Shown here: positions 1-8,487 of the stretch, piece by piece
Position numbering within the stretch: position 1 is the first letter of the stretch
How the letters are laid out: each line of letters starts with the position of its first letter
NCBI GenBank assembly: GCA_012840535.1
Contig: DULF01000120.1
Location: forward strand, 1-41,501
Length of the DNA stretch: 41,501 bases
Direction: 5' to 3'
From: Clostridiaceae bacterium
Lineage (GTDB): Bacteria > Bacillota > Clostridia > Acetivibrionales > DUMB01
Program-made: the position numbers and the translations under genes
The notes under the pieces: model-generated
The model's input: only the letters and a program-made list of their open reading frames with translations
The model's database searches: none
Told to the model about the DNA's origin: nothing

Positions 1-435
1 CCCTGGAGACAGAAAGGCACAGGAAGAGCAAGACAGGGAAGCATACGTGCTGTTCAATGGGTTAAAGGTGGAATTGCGCATGGTCCCAAGCCAAGATCCT
101 ATAGATACACAATACCGAAAAAGCTCAGGAGACTGGCATTAAAGTCTGCGCTATCATCGAAGGTGAACGAAAACAATATAGTTGTGCTTGAGGATTTAAA
201 ATTTGACAGCATTAAAACCAAGCAGATGGTTAATGTGTTAAAGAACTTGAAAGTAAACACAAGCAGTTTGATAGTATTGCCGGAGAAAAATGAAATTGTT
301 GAAAAATCAGCAAGGAATATACCTGGAGTCAAAACTGCGCTTGTTAACACGATTAATGTCTATGACATTATGAAATATGATAAGTTCATTATCACAAAGG
401 ATGCAGTATCAAAGGTTGAGGAGGTGTACGCATAA
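1..435 (+). CDS. rplD: 50S ribosomal protein L4, 3' part
   Basis: The reading frame is open from base 1 and ends with TAA at 433-435, giving 144 residues. It begins inside the L4 core with [17 protein letters not shown], the conserved loop that reaches into the peptide exit tunnel, then continues into the usual C-terminal domain ([12 protein letters not shown], later [13 protein letters not shown]). L4 is about 205 residues in Firmicutes, so some 60 N-terminal residues lie upstream of the window. L4 binds 23S rRNA domain I early in 50S assembly. The stop overlaps the rplW start by one base (TAATG), typical of the S10 operon and of translational coupling. Internal ATGs near 163 are not the start. 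Confidence 0.95.
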   Translation, partial: PWRQKGTGRARQGSIRAVQWVKGGIAHGPKPRSYRYTIPKKLRRLALKSALSSKVNENNIVVLEDLKFDSIKTKQMVNVLKNLKVNTSSLIVLPEKNEIVEKSARNIPGVKTALVNTINVYDIMKYDKFIITKDAVSKVEEVYA

Positions 436-788
436 TGAAAAATCCTGAAGATATCATAATAAGACCGTATATTACTGAGAAAAGCAATGCGGAGGTTGCG
501 AACGGCAAGTACACCTTCATAGTTGATGTTAGGGCAACAAAAACTGATATTAAGAATGCTGTAGAAAAGCTTTTCCAGGTTAAAGTGCTTAAGGTGAATA
601 CAGCAAAATATGAAGGAAAAACAAAGAGATTGGGCGTTCATGTAGGTACAAGGCCGGATTGGAAAAAGGCAATAGTTAAAATTGACCTTGATCCGAAACC
701 TGAAACCTATTTGGCTGAAGGCGGCAAAGAAGTTGCAATTAACAAGAAATACAAGACAAGTATTGAGGAATATGGTATAACCCAGTAA
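435..788 (+). CDS. rplW: 50S ribosomal protein L23
   Basis: This 117-residue protein starts with EDIIIRPYITEKSN, the L23 signature, and carries the RNA-binding segment KVNTAKYEGKTKRLGVHVG. L23 sits at the tunnel exit of the 50S subunit and is the docking point for trigger factor and SRP. It is about 20 residues longer than the common 95-100 residue form because of a C-terminal tail (after PKPETYLAEGG). The ATG overlaps the rplD stop by one base, and GAGGTG lies just upstream inside rplD. It sits in normal S10 order before rplB. Confidence 0.95.
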   Translation: MKNPEDIIIRPYITEKSNAEVANGKYTFIVDVRATKTDIKNAVEKLFQVKVLKVNTAKYEGKTKRLGVHVGTRPDWKKAIVKIDLDPKPETYLAEGGKEVAINKKYKTSIEEYGITQ

Positions 789-832
789 TTAAGGAATAAA
801 CCGGAACCTATTTTGATAAGGAGTGAGAAGAA

Positions 833-1666
833 ATGGCAATAAGAACGTATAGTCCTACTTCTCCCGCCAGAAGATTTATGACAGTTTCAACTTTTGAGGA
901 TATTACCAAGAAGGAACCCGAAAAATCCTTGGTTGTAATAAAAAGAAAAAAGGGCGGAAGAAATTCATATGGTAGGATCACTGTTCGTCACCGTGGTGGC
1001 GGAGCAAAGAAAAAGTACAGAATAATTGATTTTAAAAGAGATAAAGATGGAATAAAGGCAAAAGTAGCCGCTATTGAATACGATCCGAACAGGACTGCAA
1101 ATATTGCGCTTCTTCATTATGTAGACGGCGAGAAAAGGTATATTATTGCACCTGTAGATCTTAAAGTCGGAGATTTTGTTGAGTCAGGACCGGATGCGGA
1201 TATTAAGCCGGGAAATGCATTGCCTTTGGAAAACATACCTATTGGTACATTGGTACACAATATTGAGTTAAAGCCAGGAAAAGGCGGACAGCTGGTAAGA
1301 GCTGCAGGAAATGCAGCCCAGTTAATGGCGAAAGAAGGAGATTACGCACAGATAAGGCTACCTTCCGGTGAAGTCAGGATGGTTCCTATAAAATGTAAAG
1401 CGACTATAGGGCAGGTAAGCAATGTAGAGCACGAAAACATCAGTATCGGTAAAGCAGGAAGAAAGAGATGGATGGGTATAAGGCCTACAGTGCGTGGTGT
1501 TGTAATGAACCCTGTAGACCATCCGCATGGTGGTGGTGAAGGTAAGTCGCCGATAGGAAGGCCAAGTCCTGTTACACCATGGGGTAAGCCTACATTGGGA
1601 TATAAGACAAGAAAGAAAGGCAAGGATTCGGATAAGTATATTGTTAAGAGAAGGAATGTGAAGTAA
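833..1666 (+). CDS. rplB: 50S ribosomal protein L2
   Basis: The 277-residue product is full length for L2. It has the N-terminal OB-like domain ([20 protein letters not shown]) and the C-terminal SH3-like domain ending in the loop [19 protein letters not shown] near residues 223-241. That loop contains the histidine close to the peptidyl-transferase centre. L2 is a primary 23S rRNA binder required for subunit association and peptidyl transfer. The ATG follows an AGGAGTGAG ribosome site. The 44-base spacer after rplW shows no strong signal. Confidence 0.96.
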   Translation: MAIRTYSPTSPARRFMTVSTFEDITKKEPEKSLVVIKRKKGGRNSYGRITVRHRGGGAKKKYRIIDFKRDKDGIKAKVAAIEYDPNRTANIALLHYVDGEKRYIIAPVDLKVGDFVESGPDADIKPGNALPLENIPIGTLVHNIELKPGKGGQLVRAAGNAAQLMAKEGDYAQIRLPSGEVRMVPIKCKATIGQVSNVEHENISIGKAGRKRWMGIRPTVRGVVMNPVDHPHGGGEGKSPIGRPSPVTPWGKPTLGYKTRKKGKDSDKYIVKRRNVK

Positions 1667-1728
1667 TCAGGAATGGCAGCTGATGACCTGCCTTAGCAGG
1701 ATATGAAAGGAGGACTGGACTTAAGGTT

Positions 1729-2013
1729 ATGGGTAGATCGCTAAAAAAAGGGCCTTATGTTGACGAAAAACTTTTAAAGAAAATTGAAGAGATGAACAAG
1801 AATAATGAAAAAAAAGTTATAAAAACTTGGTCAAGAGATTCAACAATTTTCCCGCAAATGGTTGGACATACTATCGCTGTGCATGACGGAAGAAAACATG
1901 TGCCTGTTTATATAACTGAAGATATGGTGGGCCATAAGCTGGGAGAATTTGCACCGACAAGAACCTTTAGAGGGCACGGGCATCACACTGAAAGGTCTAC
2001 TGCGTTGAAATAA
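1729..2013 (+). CDS. rpsS: 30S ribosomal protein S19
   Basis: This 94-residue protein matches S19 from end to end: [19 protein letters not shown] at the start, [20 protein letters not shown] in the middle, [15 protein letters not shown] at the end. S19 sits in the 30S head with S13. The ATG follows AAAGGAGGACTGG, a little far from the start. The 62-base spacer after rplB contains a small hairpin (CCTGC-CTTA-GCAGG at 1687-1700), too short to call a terminator. Confidence 0.96.
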   Translation: MGRSLKKGPYVDEKLLKKIEEMNKNNEKKVIKTWSRDSTIFPQMVGHTIAVHDGRKHVPVYITEDMVGHKLGEFAPTRTFRGHGHHTERSTALK

Positions 2014-2069
2014 AAATATTCCTTCGTGGCAAAAGTGGACGGAAGGAGCGAAGAGAGGAGGATTTCCAG

Positions 2070-2546
2070 TTGGAGAAAAAGGTAAAATCTAAGGAAGAAC
2101 TGTTGAAAGAAAAAGACAAGATTTTAGAGATTTACAACGCTAAGCATAGAAAAAACAACAAACCAGCCCTTTTGACCAAAAAAGAGAAGAAGGTGCTAGG
2201 AATCGGCAAGGATGAAGGAAAAGCGGTTTTGAGATATGCCCGCATTTCGCCGAGGAAAGTCAATATTGTTCTTAAATTAATAAAGGGAAAAGGTTTGGAT
2301 GAGGCATACGCAATAGTCAGGTATACGCCCAAAGCAGCGTCGGAAATTATATATAAATTGCTTAAATCAGCAGAGGCTAACGCGGTAAATAACAATGACC
2401 TGGACAGGGACAACTTATATGTAGCCGAAGCTTTTGCAAACCAGGGACCGACGTTAAAGAGAATCAGGCCAAGAGCGCAGGGCAGAGCGTATAGAATAAG
2501 GAAAAGAACCAGCCATGTAACTATAGTTCTAAAGGAAAGAAAGTAA
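2070..2546 (+). CDS. rplV: 50S ribosomal protein L22 with N-terminal extension
   Basis: From about residue 48 the protein is a standard L22: [20 protein letters not shown], then the tunnel-lining hairpin [22 protein letters not shown]22 lines the peptide exit tunnel. The start is a TTG at 2070 preceded by GAGAGGAGGA at 2053-2062, the only good ribosome site here. It gives 158 residues against the usual 110-115, so about 45 extra lysine- and glutamate-rich residues precede the L22 fold. No later start with a ribosome site gives the short form, so the extension is probably real. It is followed by rpsC after 19 bases. Confidence 0.92.
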   Translation: MEKKVKSKEELLKEKDKILEIYNAKHRKNNKPALLTKKEKKVLGIGKDEGKAVLRYARISPRKVNIVLKLIKGKGLDEAYAIVRYTPKAASEIIYKLLKSAEANAVNNNDLDRDNLYVAEAFANQGPTLKRIRPRAQGRAYRIRKRTSHVTIVLKERK

Positions 2547-2565
2547 GAGAAAAGGAGGTTGGAGG

Positions 2566-3234
2566 ATGGGCCAGAAAGTAAATCCGCACGGTCTAAGGAT
2601 CGGAATAATTAAAGACTGGGATACAAAATGGTATGCCAATAAAAAGAATTTCAGCGAGTTTTTGATAGAGGATTATAAGATTAGAAAACACATAAAGAAC
2701 AAGCTTTACATTTCCGGGATTTCAAGGATAGAAATTGAAAGAGCGGCTAACAAGGTAAAGGTAAATGTACACACAGCTAAGCCCGGACTGGTGATAGGAA
2801 AAGGCGGCACAGGAATAGAAGAGCTTCGCAAGGAATTGGAGAAGCTTACCGGAAAAAGCGTGCTGATTAACATTACTGAAATAAAAATACCGGAATTGTC
2901 TGCCCAGTTGGTTGCTGAAAATATTGCCGCACAGCTCGAAAAGAGGATATCCTTCAGAAGAGCAATGAAACAGGCAATGTCAAGAACAATGAAGATGGGA
3001 GCAAAAGGAATAAAAACAGCAGTTTCGGGAAGACTTGGAGGCGCTGAAATCGCAAGAACTGAACATTATCATGAGGGAACGATTCCTCTTCAGACTTTAA
3101 GGGCTGATATTGATTACGGATTTGCAGAAGCCGATACGACCTACGGAAAAATAGGAGTAAAGGTTTGGATATATAAGGGCGAAGTACTTCCCGTAGCTAA
3201 GAAAGATAAAAAGGCGGAAGGAGGAGTACGGTAA
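2566..3234 (+). CDS. rpsC: 30S ribosomal protein S3
   Basis: The 222-residue product begins [19 protein letters not shown]. It contains the type-2 KH motif [19 protein letters not shown] around residues 75-95 and the C-terminal S3 domain ([24 protein letters not shown], then [23 protein letters not shown]). S3 lies at the mRNA entry channel of the 30S subunit. The ribosome site AAAGGAGGTTGGAGG precedes the ATG. Its stop overlaps the rplP start (TAATG), implying coupling. Confidence 0.97.
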   Translation: MGQKVNPHGLRIGIIKDWDTKWYANKKNFSEFLIEDYKIRKHIKNKLYISGISRIEIERAANKVKVNVHTAKPGLVIGKGGTGIEELRKELEKLTGKSVLINITEIKIPELSAQLVAENIAAQLEKRISFRRAMKQAMSRTMKMGAKGIKTAVSGRLGGAEIARTEHYHEGTIPLQTLRADIDYGFAEADTTYGKIGVKVWIYKGEVLPVAKKDKKAEGGVR

Positions 3235-3671
3235 TGTTAATGCCGAAACGAGTAAAACACAGAAAAGTTCAAAGAGGCAGAATGAAAGGCATAGCAACCA
3301 GGGGCAATAAGGTTACCAACGGTGAATACGGCCTTCAGGCAATAGAACCGGCATGGGTTACAAGCAATCAGATAGAAGCAGCCAGGGTTGCGATGACCAG
3401 GTTCATAAAGAGGGGCGGCCAGGTTTGGATAAAAATTTTCCCTGATAAACCTGTAACGAAGAAACCGGCCGAGACCCGCATGGGTAGTGGAAAAGGTTCA
3501 CCGGAATATTGGGTGGCAGTTGTTAAGCCAGGAAGAATATTATTCGAGATTGCGGGTGTACCGGAGGAAACTGCCAGGGAAGCGCTAAGACTCGCATCCC
3601 ATAAGCTTCCGTTGAAATGCAGGTTTGTTGCCCGCGAGAGTGAAATGGATGGTGAAGCAAATGAAAGCTAG
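3234..3671 (+). CDS. rplP: 50S ribosomal protein L16
   Basis: The 145-residue protein begins [19 protein letters not shown] and has the L16 core [20 protein letters not shown]16 helps form the tRNA A-site elbow contact and assembles late. It starts within the rpsC stop codon and its 3' end overlaps rpmC by 11 bases, so rpsC-rplP-rpmC form a tightly coupled run. Confidence 0.97.
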   Translation: MLMPKRVKHRKVQRGRMKGIATRGNKVTNGEYGLQAIEPAWVTSNQIEAARVAMTRFIKRGGQVWIKIFPDKPVTKKPAETRMGSGKGSPEYWVAVVKPGRILFEIAGVPEETAREALRLASHKLPLKCRFVARESEMDGEANES

Positions 3672-3864
3672 TGAATTAAGAGAAAAAACACAGCTTGAAT
3701 TACAAAAAGAGCTGAATGAATTAAAGTCAGAGCTTTTTAAACTGAGGTTTCAGCTTGCTACAAACCAGCTTGAAAACCCGATGAGATTAAGAGAAGTAAA
3801 GAAGAACATCGCTCGTGTAAAAACAGTTATGAGGGAAAGGGAAATAAAAGGAACGGACAAATAA
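3661..3864 (+). CDS. rpmC: 50S ribosomal protein L29
   Basis: The start chosen is ATG 3661 ([20 protein letters not shown]), giving 67 residues, the family norm. An upstream in-frame TTG at 3625 would add 12 residues read entirely from inside rplP and is not L29-like. The two-helix body ends with the conserved [21 protein letters not shown]29 sits next to L23 at the tunnel exit. The reading frame overlaps the end of rplP, with only a weak GGTGA ribosome site, so translation probably depends on coupling. Confidence 0.95.
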   Translation: MKASELREKTQLELQKELNELKSELFKLRFQLATNQLENPMRLREVKKNIARVKTVMREREIKGTDK

Positions 3865-3905
3865 AAAGAGAATTGTAAACCTATGAGAGAGGAGGTAGCT
3901 TCATT

Positions 3906-4163
3906 TTGGAACAGCGGGCTTTAAGAAAGACAAGGGTAGGAAAGGTAATAAGCAACAAGATGGATAAAACGATTGTTGTTGCTGTAGAAGACAGTGTTAA
4001 ACATCCTTTATATAAAAAAGTTATTAAAAGGACATATAAGCTTAAGGCACATGATGAAAACAATGAATGCAATGTTGGGGACAAGGTAAGAGTGATGGAA
4101 ACACGTCCTTTAAGCAGGGAGAAACGCTGGAGGCTTGTTGAAATAATCGAAAGAGCAAGATAG
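3906..4163 (+). CDS. rpsQ: 30S ribosomal protein S17
   Basis: This 85-residue OB-fold protein has the S17 motifs [37 protein letters not shown] and [21 protein letters not shown]17 binds 16S rRNA helix 11 early in 30S assembly. The start is a TTG at 3906, placed by the GAGAGGAGGTAGC site at 3886-3898. It lies 41 bases after rpmC. Confidence 0.95.
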   Translation: MEQRALRKTRVGKVISNKMDKTIVVAVEDSVKHPLYKKVIKRTYKLKAHDENNECNVGDKVRVMETRPLSREKRWRLVEIIERAR

Positions 4164-4219
4164 GATAAAATTTGCCAAACAAACTTGCAGTATTACAGCA
4201 TTCGGAAGGAGGTAACAGC

Positions 4220-4588
4220 ATGATTCAGGTACAGACAAGGCTTAAAGTCGCAGATAACACCGGAGCCAAGGAACTGATGTGCATTAAAGTACTCGGAGGT
4301 ACCGGGAGAAGATATGCAAATATTGGCGATATAGTGATAGCAAGCGTTAAAGATGCAACACCCGGAGGAGTTGTTAAAAAAGGTGAAGTTGTCAAGTGTG
4401 TTATTGTGCGTTCAAAGAAGGGTGTAAGAAGGCCAGACGGCTCATATATAAAGTTTGATGAGAATGCAGCTGTTATAATAAGAGATGATAAAAACCCCAG
4501 GGGGACTCGTATATTTGGCCCTGTTGCAAGGGAATTAAGAGATAAGGATTTCATGAAAATTTTGTCCCTCGCACCGGAAGTTTTATAA
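4220..4588 (+). CDS. rplN: 50S ribosomal protein L14
   Basis: ATG 4220 ([20 protein letters not shown]) gives 122 residues, exactly the usual L14 length, and GGAAGGAGGT at 4204-4213 is correctly spaced before it. A longer open frame from TTG 4172 exists but has no ribosome site and adds 16 residues not seen in L14. L14 contacts the 30S subunit and is the binding site of RsfS. The body contains [20 protein letters not shown] and the C-terminal [21 protein letters not shown]. Confidence 0.96.
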   Translation: MIQVQTRLKVADNTGAKELMCIKVLGGTGRRYANIGDIVIASVKDATPGGVVKKGEVVKCVIVRSKKGVRRPDGSYIKFDENAAVIIRDDKNPRGTRIFGPVARELRDKDFMKILSLAPEVL

Positions 4589-4606
4589 GGGAGGAGGCGG
4601 TTTGAA

Positions 4607-4957
4607 TTGCCAAACAAGGTTCATGTAAAGAAAGGCGATACGGTTTATATATTATCAGGTAAAGACAGAGGCAAAAAAGGCAAAGTGTTGAAGGTAATTC
4701 CCAAGGACTCAACTGTAATTGTTGAGGGTGTCAATATAACAACAAAACATAGAAAACCGAGAGGGAGATACCAGGAAGGCGGTATTATACACCAGGAATC
4801 ACCGATACACAGTTCTAATGTTATGCTTGTTTGCGAGAGATGCAAAGCACCGACGAAGGTGAAGAAAGATATATTGGAAAACGGACAAAAGGTAAGAATC
4901 TGCAAAAAATGCAATGAAATCATAGATGTGATAAAAGAAGGGAAAGAAAACGAGTAA
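4607..4957 (+). CDS. rplX: 50S ribosomal protein L24 with zinc-ribbon tail
   Basis: The start is TTG 4607 after GGGAGGAGGCGG. The KOW domain occupies the N-terminus ([20 protein letters not shown]), as expected for the L24 assembly-initiator protein that binds the 5' end of 23S rRNA. The product has 116 residues. It carries two CxxC pairs, at residues 76/79 and 99/102, which would form a zinc ribbon, as in many Gram-positive L24 proteins. It follows rplN by 18 bases. Confidence 0.95.
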   Translation: MPNKVHVKKGDTVYILSGKDRGKKGKVLKVIPKDSTVIVEGVNITTKHRKPRGRYQEGGIIHQESPIHSSNVMLVCERCKAPTKVKKDILENGQKVRICKKCNEIIDVIKEGKENE

Positions 4958-5009
4958 GACCTGTTAGCCAAGATAGTGTCTGAGACGTTGAAAGGAGGTT
5001 GCTGATTTT

Positions 5010-5552
5010 ATGACCAGACTTAGAGAAAAATATATAAATGAAGTAGTTCCGGCTTTGCAAGCAAAGTTTAAATATAAAAGCCCTATGGAAGTGCCGAAGC
5101 TTGAAAAAGTGGTATTAAATATGGGAGTAGGAGATTTTAAAGAAAACCCTAAGGCAATGGATTCAGCTGTAAATGATTTGGCATTGATTTCAGGGCAGAA
5201 GCCTGTTGTAACTAAAGCTAAGAAATCAGTTGCGGCATTTAAGATAAGACAGGGGATGAGCATTGGATGCAAAGTTACTCTTCGCGGGAGAAGAATGGAG
5301 GAGTTTGTGGATAAGCTTTTCAATATAGCTCTCCCAAGGGTTAGAGACTTTAGAGGTGTTTCTCCTAATTCCTTTGACGGAAGAGGGAATTATTCGCTCG
5401 GCATAAGGGAACAGTTAATATTTCCGGAAATTGACTATGATAAAGTTGACAAAGTAAGAGGAATGGATATAACTTTTGTCACTACTGCAAAAACGGACGA
5501 AGAAGCAAGAGAACTGTTAAGGCTTCTCGGCATGCCGTTCAGCCATAGTTAA
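5010..5552 (+). CDS. rplE: 50S ribosomal protein L5
   Basis: This 180-residue protein is full length. Motifs include [20 protein letters not shown], a [15 protein letters not shown] stretch, [20 protein letters not shown] and a C-terminal [21 protein letters not shown]5 binds 5S rRNA with L18 in the central protuberance. GAAAGGAGGTTGC precedes the ATG. Confidence 0.97.
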   Translation: MTRLREKYINEVVPALQAKFKYKSPMEVPKLEKVVLNMGVGDFKENPKAMDSAVNDLALISGQKPVVTKAKKSVAAFKIRQGMSIGCKVTLRGRRMEEFVDKLFNIALPRVRDFRGVSPNSFDGRGNYSLGIREQLIFPEIDYDKVDKVRGMDITFVTTAKTDEEARELLRLLGMPFSHS

Positions 5553-5577
5553 CCGAATTTAAAGGAGGGATAAATGC

Positions 5578-5763
5578 GTGGCAAAAAAAGCACTGATTTT
5601 AAAGCAGCAAAGGAAACCCAAGTACAGCACAAGAGCATACAATAGATGCAAAATCTGTGGAAGACCTCATGCATATATGAGAAAATTCGGAGTTTGCCGT
5701 TTATGTTTCAGGGACCTGGCATATAAAGGCCAAATCCCCGGAGTGAAAAAGGCAAGTTGGTAA
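5578..5763 (+). CDS. rpsN: 30S ribosomal protein S14, zinc (C+) type
   Basis: The 61-residue product is the short zinc-binding S14 form (often called rpsZ in Bacillus), with cysteines at 24, 27, 40 and 43 (CKIC and CRLC). It starts at GTG 5578 after AAAGGAGGG. S14 assembles late into the 30S head. The short C+ form here between rplE and rpsH is the normal clostridial arrangement, and the cysteines imply a zinc requirement. Confidence 0.96.
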   Translation: MAKKALILKQQRKPKYSTRAYNRCKICGRPHAYMRKFGVCRLCFRDLAYKGQIPGVKKASW

Positions 5764-5792
5764 CAGAGATAATTTGGAAGGAGGTTGGATAT

Positions 5793-6191
5793 ATGCAAGT
5801 TACTGATTCAATCGCTGATATGTTGACCAGAATAAGGAATGCTTGTTCTGCAAAACATGAATCAGTGGATATCCCGGCTTCAAATTTGAAAAAGGCAATA
5901 GCTCAGATCTTATTGGATGAGGGATATGTAAGATCTGTAGATATAATAGATGACGGAAGACAGGGAATAATTAGAATAACATTAAAATATGAAGCAAATA
6001 AGCAAAGTGTAATATCAGGTATAAAAAGAATCAGCAAGCCAGGCCTGAGGGTATATGCCAAGAAGGAAGAGATTCCGAAGGTGCTTGGCGGATTAGGCAC
6101 AGCAATAATATCAACTTCAAAGGGAGTCATGACGGACAAGAGGGCAAGAAAAGAAGGCCTTGGCGGAGAAGTTTTGGCTTTTGTGTGGTAA
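5793..6191 (+). CDS. rpsH: 30S ribosomal protein S8
   Basis: The start is ATG 5793 ([20 protein letters not shown]), giving 132 residues, the family length, behind GGAAGGAGGTTGG at 5776-5788. The longer frame from GTG 5757 reads back through the rpsN stop region and is not S8-like. The C-terminal [20 protein letters not shown] is the 16S rRNA binding element. S8 is the autoregulator of the spc operon in E. coli. The unusually long spacer that follows (6192-6335) is listed separately. Confidence 0.96.
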   Translation: MQVTDSIADMLTRIRNACSAKHESVDIPASNLKKAIAQILLDEGYVRSVDIIDDGRQGIIRITLKYEANKQSVISGIKRISKPGLRVYAKKEEIPKVLGGLGTAIISTSKGVMTDKRARKEGLGGEVLAFVW

Positions 6192-6335
6192 ACCGCTTCG
6201 CGGCACGGTAGTGAGTTTGGTAGCTGAAATAAGGATTGACTTGGATAAAGCGGCTTGTAACTCATACCAGCACCGAAGTCCATTCTGAAAAGGGTTAGGA
6301 TTTGCCCATAATTTTAAGAACAGGAGGTGCACGTA
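6192..6335 (+). other. Long, probably structured spacer between rpsH and rplF
   Basis: Most neighbours in this operon are 0-60 bases apart, but here 144 bases carry no gene. Visible pairing includes a CCGC-TTC-GCGG hairpin right after the rpsH stop (about 6193-6203). That CCGCTT could instead pair with AAGCGG near 6248. A longer-range helix pairs GGT-A-GTGAGTT (about 6207-6217) with AACTCAT-ACC (about 6258-6267). The rplF ribosome site CAGGAGG follows at 6321. It could be a mid-operon regulatory leader, or a scar of a lost gene. This is inference from pairing by eye. Confidence 0.4.
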
Positions 6336-6875
6336 ATGTCCAGAATAGGTAAACAGCCTATTGAGATACCAAAAGGTGTGGAAGTTAAAGTAGATGGAAA
6401 TACAGTAACAGTAAGAGGACAGAAAGGAACTCTTGTTAAAGTGTTTCATAAGGATATGACAATCAAACTCGATGAGGGAAAAGTAATAGTTTTAAGACCA
6501 TCGGAGGATAAATTTCATAAATCTCTTCATGGTTTGACAAGAACTTTAATCAACAACATGATTGAGGGTGTGACAAAGGGTTTTGAAAAATCACTCGAAA
6601 TCAACGGAGTTGGATATAGAGCGCAAAAACAAGGGAAAAAACTTGTGCTTACCCTTGGGTATTCTCATCCGGTAGAAATGGAGGAACCTGATGGAATAAC
6701 CGTAGAGGTTCCGGCCCCAAACAAGATTATTGTTAAAGGCTGCGATAAGCAGGCTGTTGGTGAGTTTGCTGCTAAGATCAGAGCAAAGAGACCACCAGAA
6801 GTTTACAAAGGCAAAGGTATTAAATACGAGAATGAAGTAATCAGACGTAAAGAGGGTAAAGCTGGAAAGAAATAA
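6336..6875 (+). CDS. rplF: 50S ribosomal protein L6
   Basis: Starting at ATG 6336 ([20 protein letters not shown]), after CAGGAGGTGCACGTA, the product is 179 residues, standard for L6. It has two tandem L6 folds and the C-terminal signature [20 protein letters not shown]6 lies near the GTPase-associated region of the 50S subunit. A GTG three codons upstream overlaps the ribosome site and is not used. Confidence 0.96.
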   Translation: MSRIGKQPIEIPKGVEVKVDGNTVTVRGQKGTLVKVFHKDMTIKLDEGKVIVLRPSEDKFHKSLHGLTRTLINNMIEGVTKGFEKSLEINGVGYRAQKQGKKLVLTLGYSHPVEMEEPDGITVEVPAPNKIIVKGCDKQAVGEFAAKIRAKRPPEVYKGKGIKYENEVIRRKEGKAGKK

Positions 6876-6891
6876 AAGGAGTTGAGAGTAT

Positions 6892-7260
6892 ATGATAAAA
6901 AAGCCTGTCAGAAATAAGGAAAGGCTTAGAAGGCATGAAAGAGTGCGCAAGAAAGTAAAAGGCACGCCTGAACGTCCAAGGTTAAATGTATTCAGGAGTT
7001 TAACCAACATTTATGCGCAGATTATAGATGATACTACCGGTCATACTCTTGTTGCAGCTTCAACCCTTGATAAAGCATTAAAGGGAAAGTTGAAATATGG
7101 CGGTAATAAGGAAGCTGCAGCTGAAGTAGGTAAGTTGATTGCGGAAAAAGCCCTTGAAAAAGGAATAAAGAAGGTAGTCTTTGACAGAGGTGGATACCTG
7201 TATCACGGGAGAGTAAAGGCCCTTGCAGAAGCTGCAAGAGAAGCCGGCCTGGAGTTTTAG
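6892..7260 (+). CDS. rplR: 50S ribosomal protein L18
   Basis: The 122-residue protein contains the L18 signature: [40 protein letters not shown] and C-terminal [21 protein letters not shown]18 binds 5S rRNA. AAAAGGAGTTGAG precedes the ATG and the gene is 16 bases from rplF. The 75-base spacer to rpsE has no clear signal. Confidence 0.96.
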   Translation: MIKKPVRNKERLRRHERVRKKVKGTPERPRLNVFRSLTNIYAQIIDDTTGHTLVAASTLDKALKGKLKYGGNKEAAAEVGKLIAEKALEKGIKKVVFDRGGYLYHGRVKALAEAAREAGLEF

Positions 7261-7335
7261 TTACATTATTTATATAAAGCATGGATTTAAATGTATAATC
7301 ATACAGGATAAGGTCAGGTTAAGGAGGGGAAAAAC

Positions 7336-7836
7336 TTGCAACGTATTGATGCCAGCACGCTGAATCTTAAAGAAAAAGTAGTTAATATCGGACGCGTAGC
7401 GAAAGTTGTTAAAGGTGGCAGAACTTTCCGTTTCAGTGCCTTGGTAGTTGTCGGAGATGAAAACGGACATGTTGGTTGCGGGATGGGCAAAGCTGCTGAA
7501 ATTCCCGATGCAATAAGAAAAGGAATTGACGATGCCAAGAAAAATCTTATTAAAGTGCCTATAGTGGAAACAACAATTCCTCATGAAGTTATAGGCAGAT
7601 ATGGCGCAGGAAAGGTTTTAATAAAGCCAGCCGGCCAAGGTACCGGAGTTATTGCCGGAGGACCTGTAAGGGCAGTCCTTGAATTGGCAGGTATTCGAGA
7701 TATCAGGACAAAATCGCTGGGCTCAAATAACCCGATAAATATGGTTAAAGCAACAATCGAAGCACTTTCTCAGTTAAAGACTGCTGAAGAGGTAGCAAGG
7801 CTTCGCGGCAAGACAGTGGAAGAAATAATTGGTTAG
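7336..7836 (+). CDS. rpsE: 30S ribosomal protein S5
   Basis: This 166-residue product has the N-terminal dsRNA-binding-like domain ([40 protein letters not shown]) and the C-terminal fold with [21 protein letters not shown]5 acts in translational accuracy and at the mRNA entry site. It starts at TTG 7336 behind AAGGAGGGG. The rpmD ribosome site overlaps its stop. Confidence 0.96.
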   Translation: MQRIDASTLNLKEKVVNIGRVAKVVKGGRTFRFSALVVVGDENGHVGCGMGKAAEIPDAIRKGIDDAKKNLIKVPIVETTIPHEVIGRYGAGKVLIKPAGQGTGVIAGGPVRAVLELAGIRDIRTKSLGSNNPINMVKATIEALSQLKTAEEVARLRGKTVEEIIG

Positions 7837-7848
7837 GAGGGTTCTTTA

Positions 7849-8028
7849 GTGGCAAAGTTGAGAATAACTCTGGTTAAAAGCACAAACAAGGCGAAAGAAG
7901 CCCAGGTAGCTACTGTAAAAGCTCTCGGACTAAAAAAGATAGGCAGTACTGTTGAACATAATGATAACCCTCAAATAAGAGGAATGATAAACAAGGTTTC
8001 GCACCTTGTAAAAGTGGAAGAGATTTAG
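7849..8028 (+). CDS. rpmD: 50S ribosomal protein L30
   Basis: A 59-codon gene starts at GTG 7849 ([20 protein letters not shown]) and ends with TAG at 8026-8028. The short L30 fold is clear: [13 protein letters not shown]-type helix, then the [20 protein letters not shown]-terminus. The ribosome site AGGAGGG overlaps the rpsE stop codon. L30 is the normal gene at this position, between rpsE and rplO. Confidence 0.95.
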   Translation: MAKLRITLVKSTNKAKEAQVATVKALGLKKIGSTVEHNDNPQIRGMINKVSHLVKVEEI

Positions 8029-8042
8029 GGGAGGTGTAACCA

Positions 8043-8486
8043 GTGAAATTATACGAATTGCAACCTGCTCCAGGTGCTACATGGAAGCCTAAAAGGAAGG
8101 GAAGAGGGCACGGTTCTGGTAACGGCAAAACAGCCGGCAGAGGACATAAAGGACAGAACGCCCGTTCCGGCGGTGGCGTAAGACCGGGCTTTGAAGGCGG
8201 TCAGATGCCCCTTTATAGAAGGATTCCGAAAAGAGGATTTAATAATAAAAGGTTTGCAAAAAAGTATGCTGAAATAAATATATCCGCCCTCGAACAATTT
8301 GATAATGGGACAGTTGTCACAGCTGAACTGTTAAAAGATAAAGGTATTATTAAGGAAATCTACGATGGGCTCGCTGTTCTGGGTAACGGTGAATTAACCA
8401 AAAAGTTGACAGTTAAGGCTGCTAGATTTACCAAGACAGCTTCCGAAAAAATAACCTCAGCAGGAGGAAAGGTCGAGGTGGTGTAA
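8043..8486 (+). CDS. rplO: 50S ribosomal protein L15
   Basis: The 147-residue protein opens with [20 protein letters not shown] and the glycine-rich N-terminal arm ([39 protein letters not shown]) that threads through 23S rRNA. The C-terminal globular domain follows. It starts at GTG 8043 after GGGGAGGTG and ends one base before the secY start, so translation of L15 and SecY is probably coupled. Confidence 0.96.
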   Translation: MKLYELQPAPGATWKPKRKGRGHGSGNGKTAGRGHKGQNARSGGGVRPGFEGGQMPLYRRIPKRGFNNKRFAKKYAEINISALEQFDNGTVVTAELLKDKGIIKEIYDGLAVLGNGELTKKLTVKAARFTKTASEKITSAGGKVEVV

Positions 8487-8487
8487 A

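Noticed and set aside
4172-4219. N-terminal extension of L14, beginning TTGCCAAACAA
   Set aside because: No ribosome site at that TTG, and GGAAGGAGGT is placed for ATG 4220. The match to the start of rplX (TTGCCAAACAA) is short and may be chance.
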